Numbered from the stretch's first letter, positions 26,497 through 36,015 are shown. The stretch: 64,000 nucleotides of DNA from Halomonas sp. DQ26W (GCF_003339685.1 NZ_QPKI01000015.1:1-64000); one strand, 5' to 3'. A program made the numbers and translations. The notes: generated from the sequence alone by a model not told the origin.

Positions 26497-27228
26497 TCAA
26501 CCACCCCGGTGTGCGCCGCACTGCCGGGCACGCTTCATGAAGTTGAGTATCCATCGCACCATCAGAGTATCGTCCACTGGCGCTGAGAGTGATGCCTGTC
26601 CCTCGCGTACACGCTCTTCGCCCACCAGTCCGCAGCGCAGCGTCATCAGGTCTCGCGAATAGGGCTTGGCGAACTCCGGATGCCCCTGAACGCCGAGGAA
26701 GTGCTCACCGATCTGGACCAGGTAGAAGGGGCAGAATTCGCTGCCGGCGAGCACCCGGGTTTGCGAGGGCAATTCGCTGACCTGATCCTGGTGGCTGACC
26801 AGCAAATCCAGGCTCGGCTGCCAGGGTTCCATCCACTTGGCTCGTGTCTCGACACGATTGAACGACATGCCCACACCCCAGCCCTTGGGGCTCTTCACTA
26901 CCTCGCCGCCCAGTGCCTTGGCCATCAACTGATGACCGAAACAGATGCCCACCAGCGGCTTGCCGGCCTCCCACAGTCGCCGCACGAAACCACAAAGGTC
27001 GTCGACCCAGGCCAGGCCATCGTTGACGCCGTGCTTGGAGCCGGTAGTCAGCCAGGCATCGACTGCATCGATATCATGGGGAATCTCACCATCCTGGCAG
27101 CGCCAGACGACGAATTGGAGCGCCGGATCGACACGCTGGAAGAGCGCGGCGAACATCTCGGGATAATTGCCATGCGCCCCGCGCAGCTCAGGCGCCACAT
27201 CATCGCACTGCAGGAGCCCTATACGCAT
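26497..27228 (-). CDS. Class I glutamine amidotransferase-like protein
   Basis: 243 residues. Triad positions of class I glutamine amidotransferases are present: nucleophile Cys in VGICFGHQLMAKALGG and the His-Glu pair in LGVQGHPEFAK. The N-terminus (MRIGLLQCDDV) and overall form match stand-alone GMP-synthase-like amidotransferases, a group including gamma-glutamyl amide hydrolases. The acceptor is unknown. The nearby arginine uptake and astE genes would suit a nitrogen-scavenging role, which is inference. Confidence 0.82.
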   Translation of the reverse strand: MRIGLLQCDDVAPELRGAHGNYPEMFAALFQRVDPALQFVVWRCQDGEIPHDIDAVDAWLTTGSKHGVNDGLAWVDDLCGFVRRLWEAGKPLVGICFGHQLMAKALGGEVVKSPKGWGVGMSFNRVETRAKWMEPWQPSLDLLVSHQDQVSELPSQTRVLAGSEFCPFYLVQIGEHFLGVQGHPEFAKPYSRDLMTLRCGLVGEERVREGQASLSAPVDDTLMVRWILNFMKRARQCGAHRGG

Positions 27229-27364
27229 TACTCAGTCTCCCTGTGGGTTACGGCCACTCTGCTTATCGTCGTCCTTCCTGGTTTACGATCGCCGGAATAC
27301 GCAGGCCAGCGGTTTAGCGAGAGCCGCCCTCAACGCAAGGCGCCTGGGCGACTCCCTGCCATGA

Positions 27365-28204
27365 TCAAGGCCAGGAGTAGACACCCCGATTCAGGCCATT
27401 GCGGATCGCAGAGATGACTTTGTTACCGCGCAGCGTGGCGCCGCTGAAGCTGTCGACGTCATCGACAATGCGTTCGGGCTCGTAGAGCGCGAAGATGCGC
27501 GTCATGGGCTCGCCCTCGAGCCGCTCGGCTATCTGGGCGTACTGCACTCTGACGGGGTAGAACGCATCGTCCTCCTCCAGCACCAGGTAGTCTACCCCAC
27601 GGTAGGCCAGGTGGCGGAAGCTGATGCTCGACAGCCGGCCATCGCGCAGGTCGAACTGTACGCTGACCTGCATCTCGCCGCCGTCGCCAAATACGCCGCG
27701 GTAGCGGCCATCCAGCGGCAGGCCAAGCATGGCACGGTGGAGGCGCTCGTCTTCCGCTGGAGAAAGTGCCCGGGCGGTATCGGCTACCGCCTCGCCGGGC
27801 TTTTCGGCCGTGTCGTCCCGCCTTGCAGACTGGCCGTCTTTCTCGGCCAATCGTCCCACCAAATAGGATTCAAGCCGCGATTCGGCCCGCGGGCTATGAG
27901 GCACGCCAGGACGCTTGTTATCCCAGCCCTCGGTGGCGTCCCGGCCGCACCATTCGAGGATCACTTCCTCCGCGGTGGGGTGGTTGGGCAGGTAGTCAGT
28001 GATGTCGTAGACCCTTCCGTGAATGGCCTTCCAGCAGCTCTCGGCGCCGTCATGCTCGGCCAGCGCCTCCAGGGTGATGGGGTCCAGGTCATCGTCGGCG
28101 GACTCGTCGCGATCGCTGCTGGAGAGCGCACTGACCGACACCAGTGTCAGCAGACTGGCGAGGAAGGCGACGAAAGCGGAGTAGGCAATCCTTTGGATCG
28201 TCAT
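27365..28204 (-). CDS. Membrane-anchored cytochrome b5 / FMN-binding domain protein
   Basis: 279 residues. An N-terminal membrane helix or signal (residues about 8-27) is followed by a cytochrome b5-like haem domain (residues about 40-115) with haem His in YLPNHPTAEEVILEWCGRDA and a second His in GVPHSPRAE; the usual HPGG is HPTA. After a charged linker, residues about 155-279 form an FMN-binding domain ending in DSFSGATLRGNKV. The SGAT motif is where the flavin transferase ApbE attaches FMN to Thr in NqrC/RnfG-like domains. It overlaps the reductase gene upstream by 4 bases, so the two probably form one electron-transfer unit facing the periplasm. Confidence 0.8.
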   Translation of the reverse strand: MTIQRIAYSAFVAFLASLLTLVSVSALSSSDRDESADDDLDPITLEALAEHDGAESCWKAIHGRVYDITDYLPNHPTAEEVILEWCGRDATEGWDNKRPGVPHSPRAESRLESYLVGRLAEKDGQSARRDDTAEKPGEAVADTARALSPAEDERLHRAMLGLPLDGRYRGVFGDGGEMQVSVQFDLRDGRLSSISFRHLAYRGVDYLVLEEDDAFYPVRVQYAQIAERLEGEPMTRIFALYEPERIVDDVDSFSGATLRGNKVISAIRNGLNRGVYSWP

Positions 28205-29499
28205 AGGAAATCGAAGACCTCGCTGTGAATGCGTGAGGCGGGAATCCCCTGCCCGGTCAGCAGCCGCTGCAGGTGGGCATTCATGGCGGGAGGACCACAG
28301 ATATAGATCTCCCGTTCGGTGAAGTCGGGGCAGTGTTCACGCAGATAGGCCTCATCCAGCCGCCCCCGCTCTCGGGAATAGTGCTGAGTGAAGGCGAAGG
28401 AAGCGTGGGCCTCGGCAATTCTCTCGAGTTCCTCCCGATAGTAGGCGCGATCCGGGCTGTTGGCGAGATAGAACAGGTGGACCCGCCCATTGGTCAGCCC
28501 GCGTTCGGCAATGTCGCGAGCCCCACCCACGAAGGGGGTAATGCCGATACCACCACCGATCCACAGCTGATCACGCTCAGGAAAGCGCCGGCCATAGAAT
28601 TCACCATAGGGGCCCTCGATCAGCACCCGTGACCCGAGCGTTACCGTCTGCAGGGCATGGCTGGCATCGCCCAGGTCCTTGATGCCGATACGCAGGCAGT
28701 CGTCCGATGTCGCCGAGGCGATGGTATAGGGATGCTCCTCGCCGCGGCCAGCGGAAAGCGTTTCATCCAGCGGCGTGAGGTAGACGAACTGCCCCGCCTC
28801 GAAGGCCATGCGCCGGCTCTCGGGGCGCAATACCAGCTCCACCACGCCGCGTGCCAGCCGTTCCACCGCCTCGACACGGTAGGGGTGTCGCGCCAACCGT
28901 GGCGATACCAGCTTGCGCCAGACGATGGCACCAAGGCCGGCCAGCCCCAGCAGCCACCAGAGAGCTGTTCCCGCGACCAGCAAGAAAGCATGCCACAACC
29001 CCAGCAGCAGCGCCGCCGCCGACACCAGGTGCAGGCGTTTCCAGCGCTGATAGTGGGGCTGGCCAAAGAAGGCAAAGGTGGGCGCCAGGAAGATCACCAT
29101 GGCCAGCCAGGCCAGCCAACCCAGCCAGGTCGCGCCATGGGAAAGCGGCGGAAAAAGTGTCGCCACCGCCGCATCCAGGGAGACCGGCACCGCCGCCAGC
29201 CCCAATGCCAGGGCATGCACCATCACCATAATGAATGCCCCAAAGCCCAACCAATGGTGAAGTCGCCAGAGCCGCGCCAGCCCGCCGAAGGGACGATCGA
29301 AGCCCGGCAGCCGCAGGCTGACCGCTGCTGCCAGCAACATCATTGCCAGCCCCAGGATGCCAGCTACCCGACCGACCCAGGTAAGCCACAGTTCTGGTGG
29401 CCCGCCGAACCCGCCCAGACGTGGCAATGCCGCCGCGAGCGGTAGCATCAGCAGCACCATCAAGGCGATATCGCCCGATCTCAGTAGTCGCCGCATCAT
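28201..29499 (-). CDS. Ferric reductase-like transmembrane flavoprotein
   Basis: 432 residues. Residues about 10-200 hold six membrane helices of the ferric reductase/NOX type with haem-ligand histidines in LWRLHHWLGFG, MVMVHALALG, RLHLVSAAALL and LLGLWHAFLL. Residues about 210-310 are an FAD-binding barrel (EHPYTIASATSDD), and 310-432 the NAD(P)-binding domain (WIGGGIGITPFVGGA, YICGPPAMNAHLQRLL). Electrons would pass from cytoplasmic NAD(P)H through FAD and membrane haem to the outside. The overlapping downstream gene encodes a haem/FMN protein that is a natural acceptor. Confidence 0.85.
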   Translation of the reverse strand: MMRRLLRSGDIALMVLLMLPLAAALPRLGGFGGPPELWLTWVGRVAGILGLAMMLLAAAVSLRLPGFDRPFGGLARLWRLHHWLGFGAFIMVMVHALALGLAAVPVSLDAAVATLFPPLSHGATWLGWLAWLAMVIFLAPTFAFFGQPHYQRWKRLHLVSAAALLLGLWHAFLLVAGTALWWLLGLAGLGAIVWRKLVSPRLARHPYRVEAVERLARGVVELVLRPESRRMAFEAGQFVYLTPLDETLSAGRGEEHPYTIASATSDDCLRIGIKDLGDASHALQTVTLGSRVLIEGPYGEFYGRRFPERDQLWIGGGIGITPFVGGARDIAERGLTNGRVHLFYLANSPDRAYYREELERIAEAHASFAFTQHYSRERGRLDEAYLREHCPDFTEREIYICGPPAMNAHLQRLLTGQGIPASRIHSEVFDFL

Positions 29500-29607
29500 T
29501 CCCTCTCGTCACTCGCCTGCTGATCATTGTTGCGAATCGATAGGCATATTCAACCGATTAAAAGGATTGTCATGCCTTAATTGATCTGTGTCAGGTCGTT
29601 AATTTGT

Positions 29608-29620
29608 GTGTGATTCACAC
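29608..29620. promoter_or_regulatory. Palindrome in the divergent redox-gene promoter
   Basis: GTGTGATTCACAC, a 13-bp perfect inverted repeat around a central T, lies 45 bases before the ATG of the haem-binding gene in the region between the two divergent redox operons. It resembles half of a CRP/FNR-type site but the regulator is not identifiable. Confidence 0.4.
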
Positions 29621-29664
29621 TGACACAAGGAAACATCTAATTACCTCATGATGCAGGAGATCAC

Positions 29665-31059
29665 ATGGTGAGTCATGACAAAGGCGCTGGCCACTGGCTG
29701 GTCCTCGGATTACCGTTTGCCCTCGGGCTGGCCTGGGTCACCCAGGGCAACGGGGTGGTAGAGAACGATCCCGAGCGCAACATCTGGATTCCCGACGAAC
29801 TGACCATGCCGCTGCAGGTGCAAGCCGCCTTCAGCGACGATGAAGTCTATTTCCGATACCGTTGGCCAGCCGAGCGACCACACATCCTCCACGACGTGCT
29901 GGTGCGTGAGGGCGACCAGTGGGTCCGCAAGGGCAGCGGAATGCCGGGCCCCAATCCGGATGGCTTCCACGAGGACCGGGTGGCAATGCTGATGGACGAC
30001 GGCAGCGTCCCGCAGTTCGCCCGCTACGGTGGCTACATGACCGTGGGTGCCGGCGCCGCCGGCTTCACCGACGAAGCACCGGAGGAGGTTACCAAATCGA
30101 TACCGGCGACCCGCATGGACCTGGGCGACTGGGCCAGCCGCCAGGCGCCGGAAACCCTCCAGGCCCAGCGTGAGGCCGGCTACTTCCTCGACCTCTGGCA
30201 CTGGCGCGCCCACCGCTCCAACCCGTTGGATGTTTCCGACGATCAGTGGGTCGGCGAAGCGCGCAGCGGCGATGAGGGCCGTAGCTCCTACTCCACCAAC
30301 TGGGACGGCGATGCCGGCGAGCCGCTGTGGATGTTCTCGCCGGAGCTCGCCGACAGTGTCGCCATGCGCTGGGAAGACATCGAGTCCGGCGCTCTGGACT
30401 TCGATAGCCAGTACTATCTGGCCGAGGCCTTCGCGGTTCCCTTCGACCCGGACCATGACTGGCAGGAAGGCGACGTGATCCCTCGGCGCCTGCTGCGGGA
30501 GCCGGCCGACTCCCGCGGCGACATCCGGGTGCATGGCGAGGGCCGCTGGGCAGACGGCTACTGGGACGTGACCCTGGCCAGGGCTCTGGACACCGGCAGC
30601 CCGCTGGATGACAAGATCCTGCGCGACCAGGGCCTCTACTCGGTGGCCTTCGCGGTGCACCGCGACGCCACCGGCGGGCGCTGGCACAAGGTCTCGCACC
30701 CTTACTCCCTGGGCATGGGACGCGACGACGCCGACCTCACTGCCACGCGCTTCCAAGGCAACTCGCCCGAGTGGTCCGACGACTGGTTCGAGATGACGCT
30801 CTTCTACCCCGGCCAGGTCGATTGGCCGCTGCTGGTCAGCCGCGCCCATGCCGGGGCCGAGGACATCGTCGCCGGCAAGCCGGTGCGCCCCCGCCACAGC
30901 GAGAAGCAACTGGCCTTGTACGGGGTGGAGATGGAATTCAACGACGCCATCACTACCCGCTGGTGGATGACCCTGCTCGCCGGCCTCATCGCCATGCTCG
31001 GCGTGACCCTCGCCCTGCTGCCCACCTTCCGCCCGGTTCGCCAAGGAGACCGCTCATGA
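29665..31059 (+). CDS. Ethylbenzene dehydrogenase-related haem-binding protein
   Basis: 464 residues. An N-terminal hydrophobic segment (residues about 10-27) and a C-terminal membrane helix (residues about 435-457, TTRWWMTLLAGLIAMLGVTL) flank a large periplasmic beta-sandwich domain of the ethylbenzene dehydrogenase gamma-subunit-like (DOMON-related) family: IWIPDELTMPLQVQAAFSDD, VYFRYRWPAERPH, GYFLDLWHWRAHRSNPLDV, and HRDATGGRWHKVSHPYSLG. Such domains bind haem b. It starts a divergent operon with a small membrane protein and probably exchanges electrons with the reductase module on the other side. Confidence 0.78.
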   Translation: MVSHDKGAGHWLVLGLPFALGLAWVTQGNGVVENDPERNIWIPDELTMPLQVQAAFSDDEVYFRYRWPAERPHILHDVLVREGDQWVRKGSGMPGPNPDGFHEDRVAMLMDDGSVPQFARYGGYMTVGAGAAGFTDEAPEEVTKSIPATRMDLGDWASRQAPETLQAQREAGYFLDLWHWRAHRSNPLDVSDDQWVGEARSGDEGRSSYSTNWDGDAGEPLWMFSPELADSVAMRWEDIESGALDFDSQYYLAEAFAVPFDPDHDWQEGDVIPRRLLREPADSRGDIRVHGEGRWADGYWDVTLARALDTGSPLDDKILRDQGLYSVAFAVHRDATGGRWHKVSHPYSLGMGRDDADLTATRFQGNSPEWSDDWFEMTLFYPGQVDWPLLVSRAHAGAEDIVAGKPVRPRHSEKQLALYGVEMEFNDAITTRWWMTLLAGLIAMLGVTLALLPTFRPVRQGDRS

Positions 31060-31607
31060 CCGGCACTCACGCCATGCTTTCTCACTTCCCAATCGGGTTC
31101 TGGGCGCTGGCCACCCTGATGATTCTGGTCGGCGCTTTCTTGTCCGGCCGGCTCGCCGAACTCTCCCGCGCCGCCCTACTGCCGGTACTGGTCCTGAGCC
31201 TGCTGGGCGCCCTGGCCACCCTGACCATCGGCTTCCTGATCTGGCCTATGGCGGCCAACCTGGCAAGCCCCTTGGCGCGCAACCATATTCTGATGGCGCT
31301 CTGGTCGCTGGGCATCTTCACCATGCTCACCACACTGGTATGGCGGGCCGGTGATGCCGCCTTCGATGGTGCCCGGCGCTGGGTGCTGGTGATCCTGGCG
31401 CTGGTGGGGGGGTTGCTGTTCGCCGCCACCGGCACCCTGGGCGGCCATCTGGTGGGCGCCACCACGGCCTTCTCCGCAGTGCTCGGCCTGATGGGGTGGG
31501 AGGTCTATACCACCTTCTACAGCCCGCTGTGGGTCATCGCTGTAATGGTGATCATCGGCCTCGCCCTGGGGGCGATCGGCATCATTAGCCAGCGCAAGAC
31601 CGGCTGA
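31056..31607 (+). CDS. DUF2231-like membrane protein with conserved histidines
   Basis: 183 residues from the ATG at 31056, overlapping the previous stop by 4 bases (ATGA). Five hydrophobic helices, with His residues at helix edges (MLSHFPIGFWALA, NHILMALWSLG, GTLGGHLVGATTAF) that would suit haem binding. The HFPIGFW start is typical of small membrane proteins in the DUF2231 group. Translational coupling to the haem-binding protein suggests it anchors or relays electrons for it. Confidence 0.65.
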   Translation: MTGTHAMLSHFPIGFWALATLMILVGAFLSGRLAELSRAALLPVLVLSLLGALATLTIGFLIWPMAANLASPLARNHILMALWSLGIFTMLTTLVWRAGDAAFDGARRWVLVILALVGGLLFAATGTLGGHLVGATTAFSAVLGLMGWEVYTTFYSPLWVIAVMVIIGLALGAIGIISQRKTG

Positions 31608-31648
31608 CATCCGCGCCACCTCCCCACCAAAACGCAAGCAAAACGCAA

Positions 31649-31674
31649 GCGGCCCTGCCATCTGGCGGGGCCGC
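31649..31674. terminator. GC-rich hairpin between the redox operon and purK
   Basis: GCGGCCC-T-GCCA, a short loop, then TGGCGGGGCCGC: an 11-bp stem. It separates two convergent operons and could serve both. Confidence 0.65.
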
Positions 31675-31708
31675 CTGCATGGGCGAACGGTGGTGCCGAA
31701 CCGCGCCC

Positions 31709-32821
31709 TTACTCGAAGCTGAAGCGTGGCTCCGCTGCGTCAGGCAGCAATGCAGCGCAGGTGCGCACCTTCTCCATCAGTGCGCCATGGGTCGGCGCCA
31801 CCAGGTTGACGTGGCCAAGCTTGCGCCCGGGGCGCTCGCTCTTGTCGTAGCGATGCAGGTGAGCATCACCAATGGCGAGTATCGCCGCCGGGTCACCTTC
31901 CTGACCGATCACGTTGACCATGCAGGTGGGCATGCGCGCGGCGGTATCTCCCAGCGGCAGGCCCTGGATAGCACGCAGGTGGTTCTCGAACTGGCTGGTC
32001 ACGGCACCGTTCATGCTCCAGTGACCGGAGTTGTGCACGCGAGGCGCCATCTCGTTGGCCAGCAGCTCACCGTCACGGGTCTGGAACAGCTCCAGGGTCA
32101 GCACGCCCACATAGTCGAGCTCGTCCAGCAGCGCGCGGATATAGCCATCCGCGGTCTGCTGCACACTGTCGTCCAGGTCCGGCATCGGCGCCAACGAATA
32201 GCGCAGGATGCCGTCCACGTGCAGGTTTTCGGCCATAGGATAGAAGACCACTTCGCCGTCGCGGCCGCGCACGGCGATGATCGACACCTCGCGCACGAAG
32301 TCGACGAAGGCCTCGACGATAAGTTTCGGGTGGTTGATCGAGCGCCAGGCGTCATGGGCTTCGGCGGGGGCGCGAATCACCGCCTGTCCCTTGCCGTCGT
32401 AGCCTTCGGTGACCGATTTGGCCACCACCGGGCAGCCCAGTTCCCGGGCCGCCGCCTCCAGCTCGTCGGCATGCTCCACCAGGCGATAGGCCGGGGTGGG
32501 AATGCCGAGCCGGTCGAACAGCGCCTTCTCCTCGGCACGGTTCTGGCAGACCCGGATCGCCTCGCTCGAAGGATAGACCGGCCTGACCTCCTCGATGGCC
32601 TGGACCAGCGCCACCGGCAGGTGTTCGAATTCATAGGTGACCAGGTCCACCTTGGCCAGGAAATCGTCGAGATGGTGCTGATCCGTATACACCATCACCT
32701 CGCCGATACCCGCGCTGGGGTGGCCGGTGGTATCGAGGAAGGTGAAGCGGTTGGCCAGCGGGTAGCCAGCCAGGGCCAGCATGCGGCCGAGTTGGCCGGC
32801 ACCAAGCACGCCGATGTTCAT
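31709..32821 (-). CDS. purK: N5-carboxyaminoimidazole ribonucleotide synthase
   Basis: 370 residues from the ATG at 32821; longer in-frame starts run back into purE. ATP-grasp fold: IGVLGAGQLGRMLALAGYPL, VVAKSVTEGYDGKGQAVI, ELFQTRDGELLANEMAPRVHNSGHWS. It makes N5-CAIR from AIR, bicarbonate and ATP in purine synthesis and passes it to PurE. It follows purE by 22 bases. Confidence 0.96.
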   Translation of the reverse strand: MNIGVLGAGQLGRMLALAGYPLANRFTFLDTTGHPSAGIGEVMVYTDQHHLDDFLAKVDLVTYEFEHLPVALVQAIEEVRPVYPSSEAIRVCQNRAEEKALFDRLGIPTPAYRLVEHADELEAAARELGCPVVAKSVTEGYDGKGQAVIRAPAEAHDAWRSINHPKLIVEAFVDFVREVSIIAVRGRDGEVVFYPMAENLHVDGILRYSLAPMPDLDDSVQQTADGYIRALLDELDYVGVLTLELFQTRDGELLANEMAPRVHNSGHWSMNGAVTSQFENHLRAIQGLPLGDTAARMPTCMVNVIGQEGDPAAILAIGDAHLHRYDKSERPGRKLGHVNLVAPTHGALMEKVRTCAALLPDAAEPRFSFE

Positions 32822-32843
32822 GTCGATTTCTCCTCTCGCTGAT

Positions 32844-33347
32844 TCATTCGGAGCGAGGGTCGGGGTTGTCGAGTACTGTCTGGGTCTGCTCGGCGCGGAA
32901 GGCTTCGACGGCGGCACGCACCGTCTCGTCCTGTAGCCCGATGATCTGGGCCGCCAGCAGGCCGGCGTTGGTGGCGCCTGCCTTACCGATGGCTAGGGTC
33001 CCCACGGCGATACCGCCCGGCATCTGCGCGATGGAGAGCAGCGAATCCAGGCCCTTGAGCGCTTTGGACTCCACCGGCACGCCAAGCACCGGCAGCGCCG
33101 TCTGCGAAGCCACCATGCCCGGCAGGTGTGCCGCACCGCCGGCGCCAGCGACGATGACCTGCAGGCCACGCTCGGCTGCACCCTTGGCGTAGTCGAACAG
33201 CAGGTCCGGCGTACGATGCGCGGAAACCACGCGGGTCTCGTAAGGCACGCCCAGACGTTCGAGCATCGCCACGGCGTGCTCCATGACCGGCCAGTCGGAC
33301 GTCGACCCCATGATCACGCCTACGCGTGGCTGCTCGTTGGACTGCAT
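32844..33347 (-). CDS. purE: N5-carboxyaminoimidazole ribonucleotide mutase
   Basis: 167 residues. [38 protein letters not shown] and [17 protein letters not shown] are the PurE signatures, with the catalytic His in SAHRTP. It converts N5-CAIR to CAIR. It is the first gene of a purE-purK operon; the upstream gap to the TRAP genes (105 bases) holds its promoter. Confidence 0.96.
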   Translation of the reverse strand: MQSNEQPRVGVIMGSTSDWPVMEHAVAMLERLGVPYETRVVSAHRTPDLLFDYAKGAAERGLQVIVAGAGGAAHLPGMVASQTALPVLGVPVESKALKGLDSLLSIAQMPGGIAVGTLAIGKAGATNAGLLAAQIIGLQDETVRAAVEAFRAEQTQTVLDNPDPRSE

Positions 33348-33452
33348 GTGCGGCTCCCGAAAAATGGTGCTGGAATGCGAAGGGCAGGTATTCTAACGGC
33401 GCCCGCAGGCGCCGTCATCTTGACCATTCGAACAACAGGCTGCCCGCGCCCC

Positions 33453-35474
33453 TCAACCGCTGCGGACACCGGCGGCAGCCGACTCCCGCCGATTGGCGAC
33501 CCAGTTGCCACCGATGGCAAGTGCCATGACCACCACGCCCGCAATCTCGGCGCTCAGGTCGGGATAGAACACCGCCACGATGGCCGGCACGATGGCCAGG
33601 CGCGTCAGCCACGACATGCGTGTGAAGAGATACCCTTCCAGTGCCGCGGCAAAGGCACACAGCGCCAGGATCGCGATCACTCCGTTCCATATCACCACCG
33701 GCACCGGGCCGCCGACGATGATCTCCGGGTTGAACACCATGAACAGCGGGATCAGGTAGAGCCCCTTGGCGAACTTCCACGCCTGGAAGCCGGTTTCCAT
33801 CGGCTTGCTACCGGCGATGGCCGCCCCGGCGAAGCCCGCCAGGGCGATGGGTGGCGTCACGTTGGAGTCCTGGGAGTACCAGAACACCACCAGGTGGGCG
33901 ATCAGCAGCGGCACGCCGAACTCGGCGGTAAGCGCCGGGCCGACCAGCACGATCAGCACGATATAGCTGGCGGTGACCGGCAGCCCCATGCCCAGCACCA
34001 GGCTGGCCAGCAGCACCATCAGCAGCGCCAGCACCAGGTTGCCACCGGAGAAGGCCATCATCATTGCCGAAAACTTCAGGCCCAGCCCGGTGAGCCCCAC
34101 GATACCGACGATGATACCCGCCACGGCACAGGCCATGGACACCGCCACGGCATTGCGTGCACCCAGCTCCAGCCCCTCGATCAACTTGACGAAGCCAGCC
34201 CATATCATGAACCCGGTACTCGCCAGGGTGACGTTCTGGCCTTGCTGAGGGGCAACGAAGAAGAACCACACCGCGTAGCGCAGCACCGCCACCACGACCA
34301 TGGTGATCACCGCATAGAAGCCCACTCGCATCGGTGACATGTTCATCACCAGCAGCCAGACCAGCACGCCAAGTGGTAGCAGGAAGTGCCAGCCGTCGCG
34401 CATCACCTGACGCATCTGCGGCAGCTCGGAGCGTGGCATGCCCTGCATACCCTGCTTCAGCGCGATGATATGCACGAAGAGATAGACGGTGGCGAAGTAC
34501 ATGATGGCCGGCAGCACGCTGACCTTGACCACGTCGAGGTAGGGAACTCCTGTGTACTCGGCAATCAGAAAGGCCCCCGCGCCCATCAGCGGCGGCATGA
34601 TCTGACCACCGGTGGAAGCGGCGGCCTCGATGCCGCCGGCCTGGTGCGGCTTGTAGCCCAGGCGCTTCATCAGCGGGATGGTGAAGGCCCCGGTGGTCAC
34701 CACGTTGGCGATGGCGCTGCCCGATATCGACCCCATCCCGGCGGAGGCGATGACCGCGGCCTTGGCCGGTCCGCCCCGCTGACGTCCGGTGGCAGCATAC
34801 GCCATATCGATGAAGAACTTGCCGGCGCCGGTGCTTTCCAGGAAGGCACCAAACAGCACGAAAACGAAGATGAAGGTCGCCGCCACACCCAGCGGCAGGC
34901 CGAAGATACCCTCCTGCCCGAGATAGAGCTGGCCCACCACCCGATCGATATTGTAGCCACGGTGTTCAAGAATGCCGGGCAGGAACTGGCCCAGCCAAGG
35001 CAACTCACCGCGTGGCCCGGCGAAGGCATAGAGAATAGCAACGAGACCGATGATGGTCATGCCCAGCCCTACCGCCCGTCGGCTCGCCTCGAGCACGGTG
35101 ACAGTGGCGATGCAGCCGACAAGGATATCGGTCTGGCTCCAGAACCCGGCTCGGGAAATGATCTCGTCGAGAAAGAGCACCAGATAGCCGCCGGTCAACA
35201 ATGCCCCGCCCAGGAAAAGCACATCGATGATCCAGCCCAGCACACCGCGCTTGCGCCTGGGACCGAACACCGGAAAGATCAAAAACGCCAGCAGCATGAT
35301 CAGCATCAGGTGGATGGTGCGCTGATAGAACAGTCCCAACGGCTGAATGCCGGCAGAGTAGAGCTGGAACAGGGAGAGAGCCACGGCCACCAGCGTAATC
35401 AGCCAGAGTATCGGTCGTGGCTGGATGGCACTGCCACCGGGCGTGGTGACGGGGGGATTACTGGAGTCGCTCAT
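33453..35474 (-). CDS. Fused TRAP transporter permease (TAXI type, DctQ-DctM fusion)
   Basis: 673 residues, about 16 membrane helices. The first 170 residues form the DctQ-like part and the rest the DctM-like part (AVIASAGMGSISGSAIANVVTTGAFTIPLMKRLG, ASTGGQIMPPLMGAGAFLIAEYTG, ASLVLGMGLPVTASYIVL). This fused 4TM/12TM form is the normal partner of TAXI binding proteins, which is what the cluster contains upstream. Confidence 0.92.
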   Translation of the reverse strand: MSDSSNPPVTTPGGSAIQPRPILWLITLVAVALSLFQLYSAGIQPLGLFYQRTIHLMLIMLLAFLIFPVFGPRRKRGVLGWIIDVLFLGGALLTGGYLVLFLDEIISRAGFWSQTDILVGCIATVTVLEASRRAVGLGMTIIGLVAILYAFAGPRGELPWLGQFLPGILEHRGYNIDRVVGQLYLGQEGIFGLPLGVAATFIFVFVLFGAFLESTGAGKFFIDMAYAATGRQRGGPAKAAVIASAGMGSISGSAIANVVTTGAFTIPLMKRLGYKPHQAGGIEAAASTGGQIMPPLMGAGAFLIAEYTGVPYLDVVKVSVLPAIMYFATVYLFVHIIALKQGMQGMPRSELPQMRQVMRDGWHFLLPLGVLVWLLVMNMSPMRVGFYAVITMVVVAVLRYAVWFFFVAPQQGQNVTLASTGFMIWAGFVKLIEGLELGARNAVAVSMACAVAGIIVGIVGLTGLGLKFSAMMMAFSGGNLVLALLMVLLASLVLGMGLPVTASYIVLIVLVGPALTAEFGVPLLIAHLVVFWYSQDSNVTPPIALAGFAGAAIAGSKPMETGFQAWKFAKGLYLIPLFMVFNPEIIVGGPVPVVIWNGVIAILALCAFAAALEGYLFTRMSWLTRLAIVPAIVAVFYPDLSAEIAGVVVMALAIGGNWVANRRESAAAGVRSG

Positions 35475-35481
35475 GCACGCC

Positions 35482-36015
35482 TCAATAGGGAGGAATTGTT
35501 GGGGAATGCAGGTGAATGATCACCCGTTCGCCGGCGGCCTGGTCACTGATACTCAGCCGACGCTCCTCATAAAGCAGACGATGGTTTACCTGCGGGGATC
35601 CGACCCGAAGGCGATAACGGTTCCCGGGTACCGGTTCGTCGATATCTTCGATCCAATAGCCACCCTGGCCATCAGACACCTGGCGCCCCCTTCCCGGCAC
35701 ATGGCCCAGCCCTGCAGCAAAGTCAGGCTGATGACTTCGCTCGAGCACCATCTTCCCTGCCAGGTGGCGATAACAGTCCTGTACGCGAATGCCGGTCACG
35801 GAGTGGTTCCACTCCAGGCACCAGCGCTCGCCCTCCGGCATGGGTAGCACCAGGATAGGACGACCGTCTTCGCCTCGCACCTCGAGACGTGCCCGCTCGT
35901 CGGTAGCGGCCATAGCCGTTATCGATATTGTCGCCACTGCCAGGCCAAGAACCAACGTACGGAAAGTCGCCGGCCCGGGGGCACGGCGACTTTCGAGGGT
36001 CATCGAGACACACAT
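35482..36015 (-). CDS. DUF1850 protein linked to the TAXI TRAP system
   Basis: 177 residues with an N-terminal signal or anchor (residues about 18-36, TLVLGLAVATISITAMA). The rest is one beta-rich domain with the DUF1850 marks LEWNHSVTGIRVQDCYR and the C-terminal RLSISDQAAGERV. Its gene lies 7 bases before the fused permease and 22 bases after the TAXI protein, the usual family context. The role is unknown; an accessory periplasmic subunit is likely. Confidence 0.75.
   Translation of the reverse strand: MCVSMTLESRRAPGPATFRTLVLGLAVATISITAMAATDERARLEVRGEDGRPILVLPMPEGERWCLEWNHSVTGIRVQDCYRHLAGKMVLERSHQPDFAAGLGHVPGRGRQVSDGQGGYWIEDIDEPVPGNRYRLRVGSPQVNHRLLYEERRLSISDQAAGERVIIHLHSPTIPPY

Noticed and set aside
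30771..31055. N-terminal extension of the DUF2231-like membrane protein
   Set aside because: The extension overlaps the haem-binding protein gene in another frame and is Arg-rich; the ATGA overlap at 31056 is the natural start.
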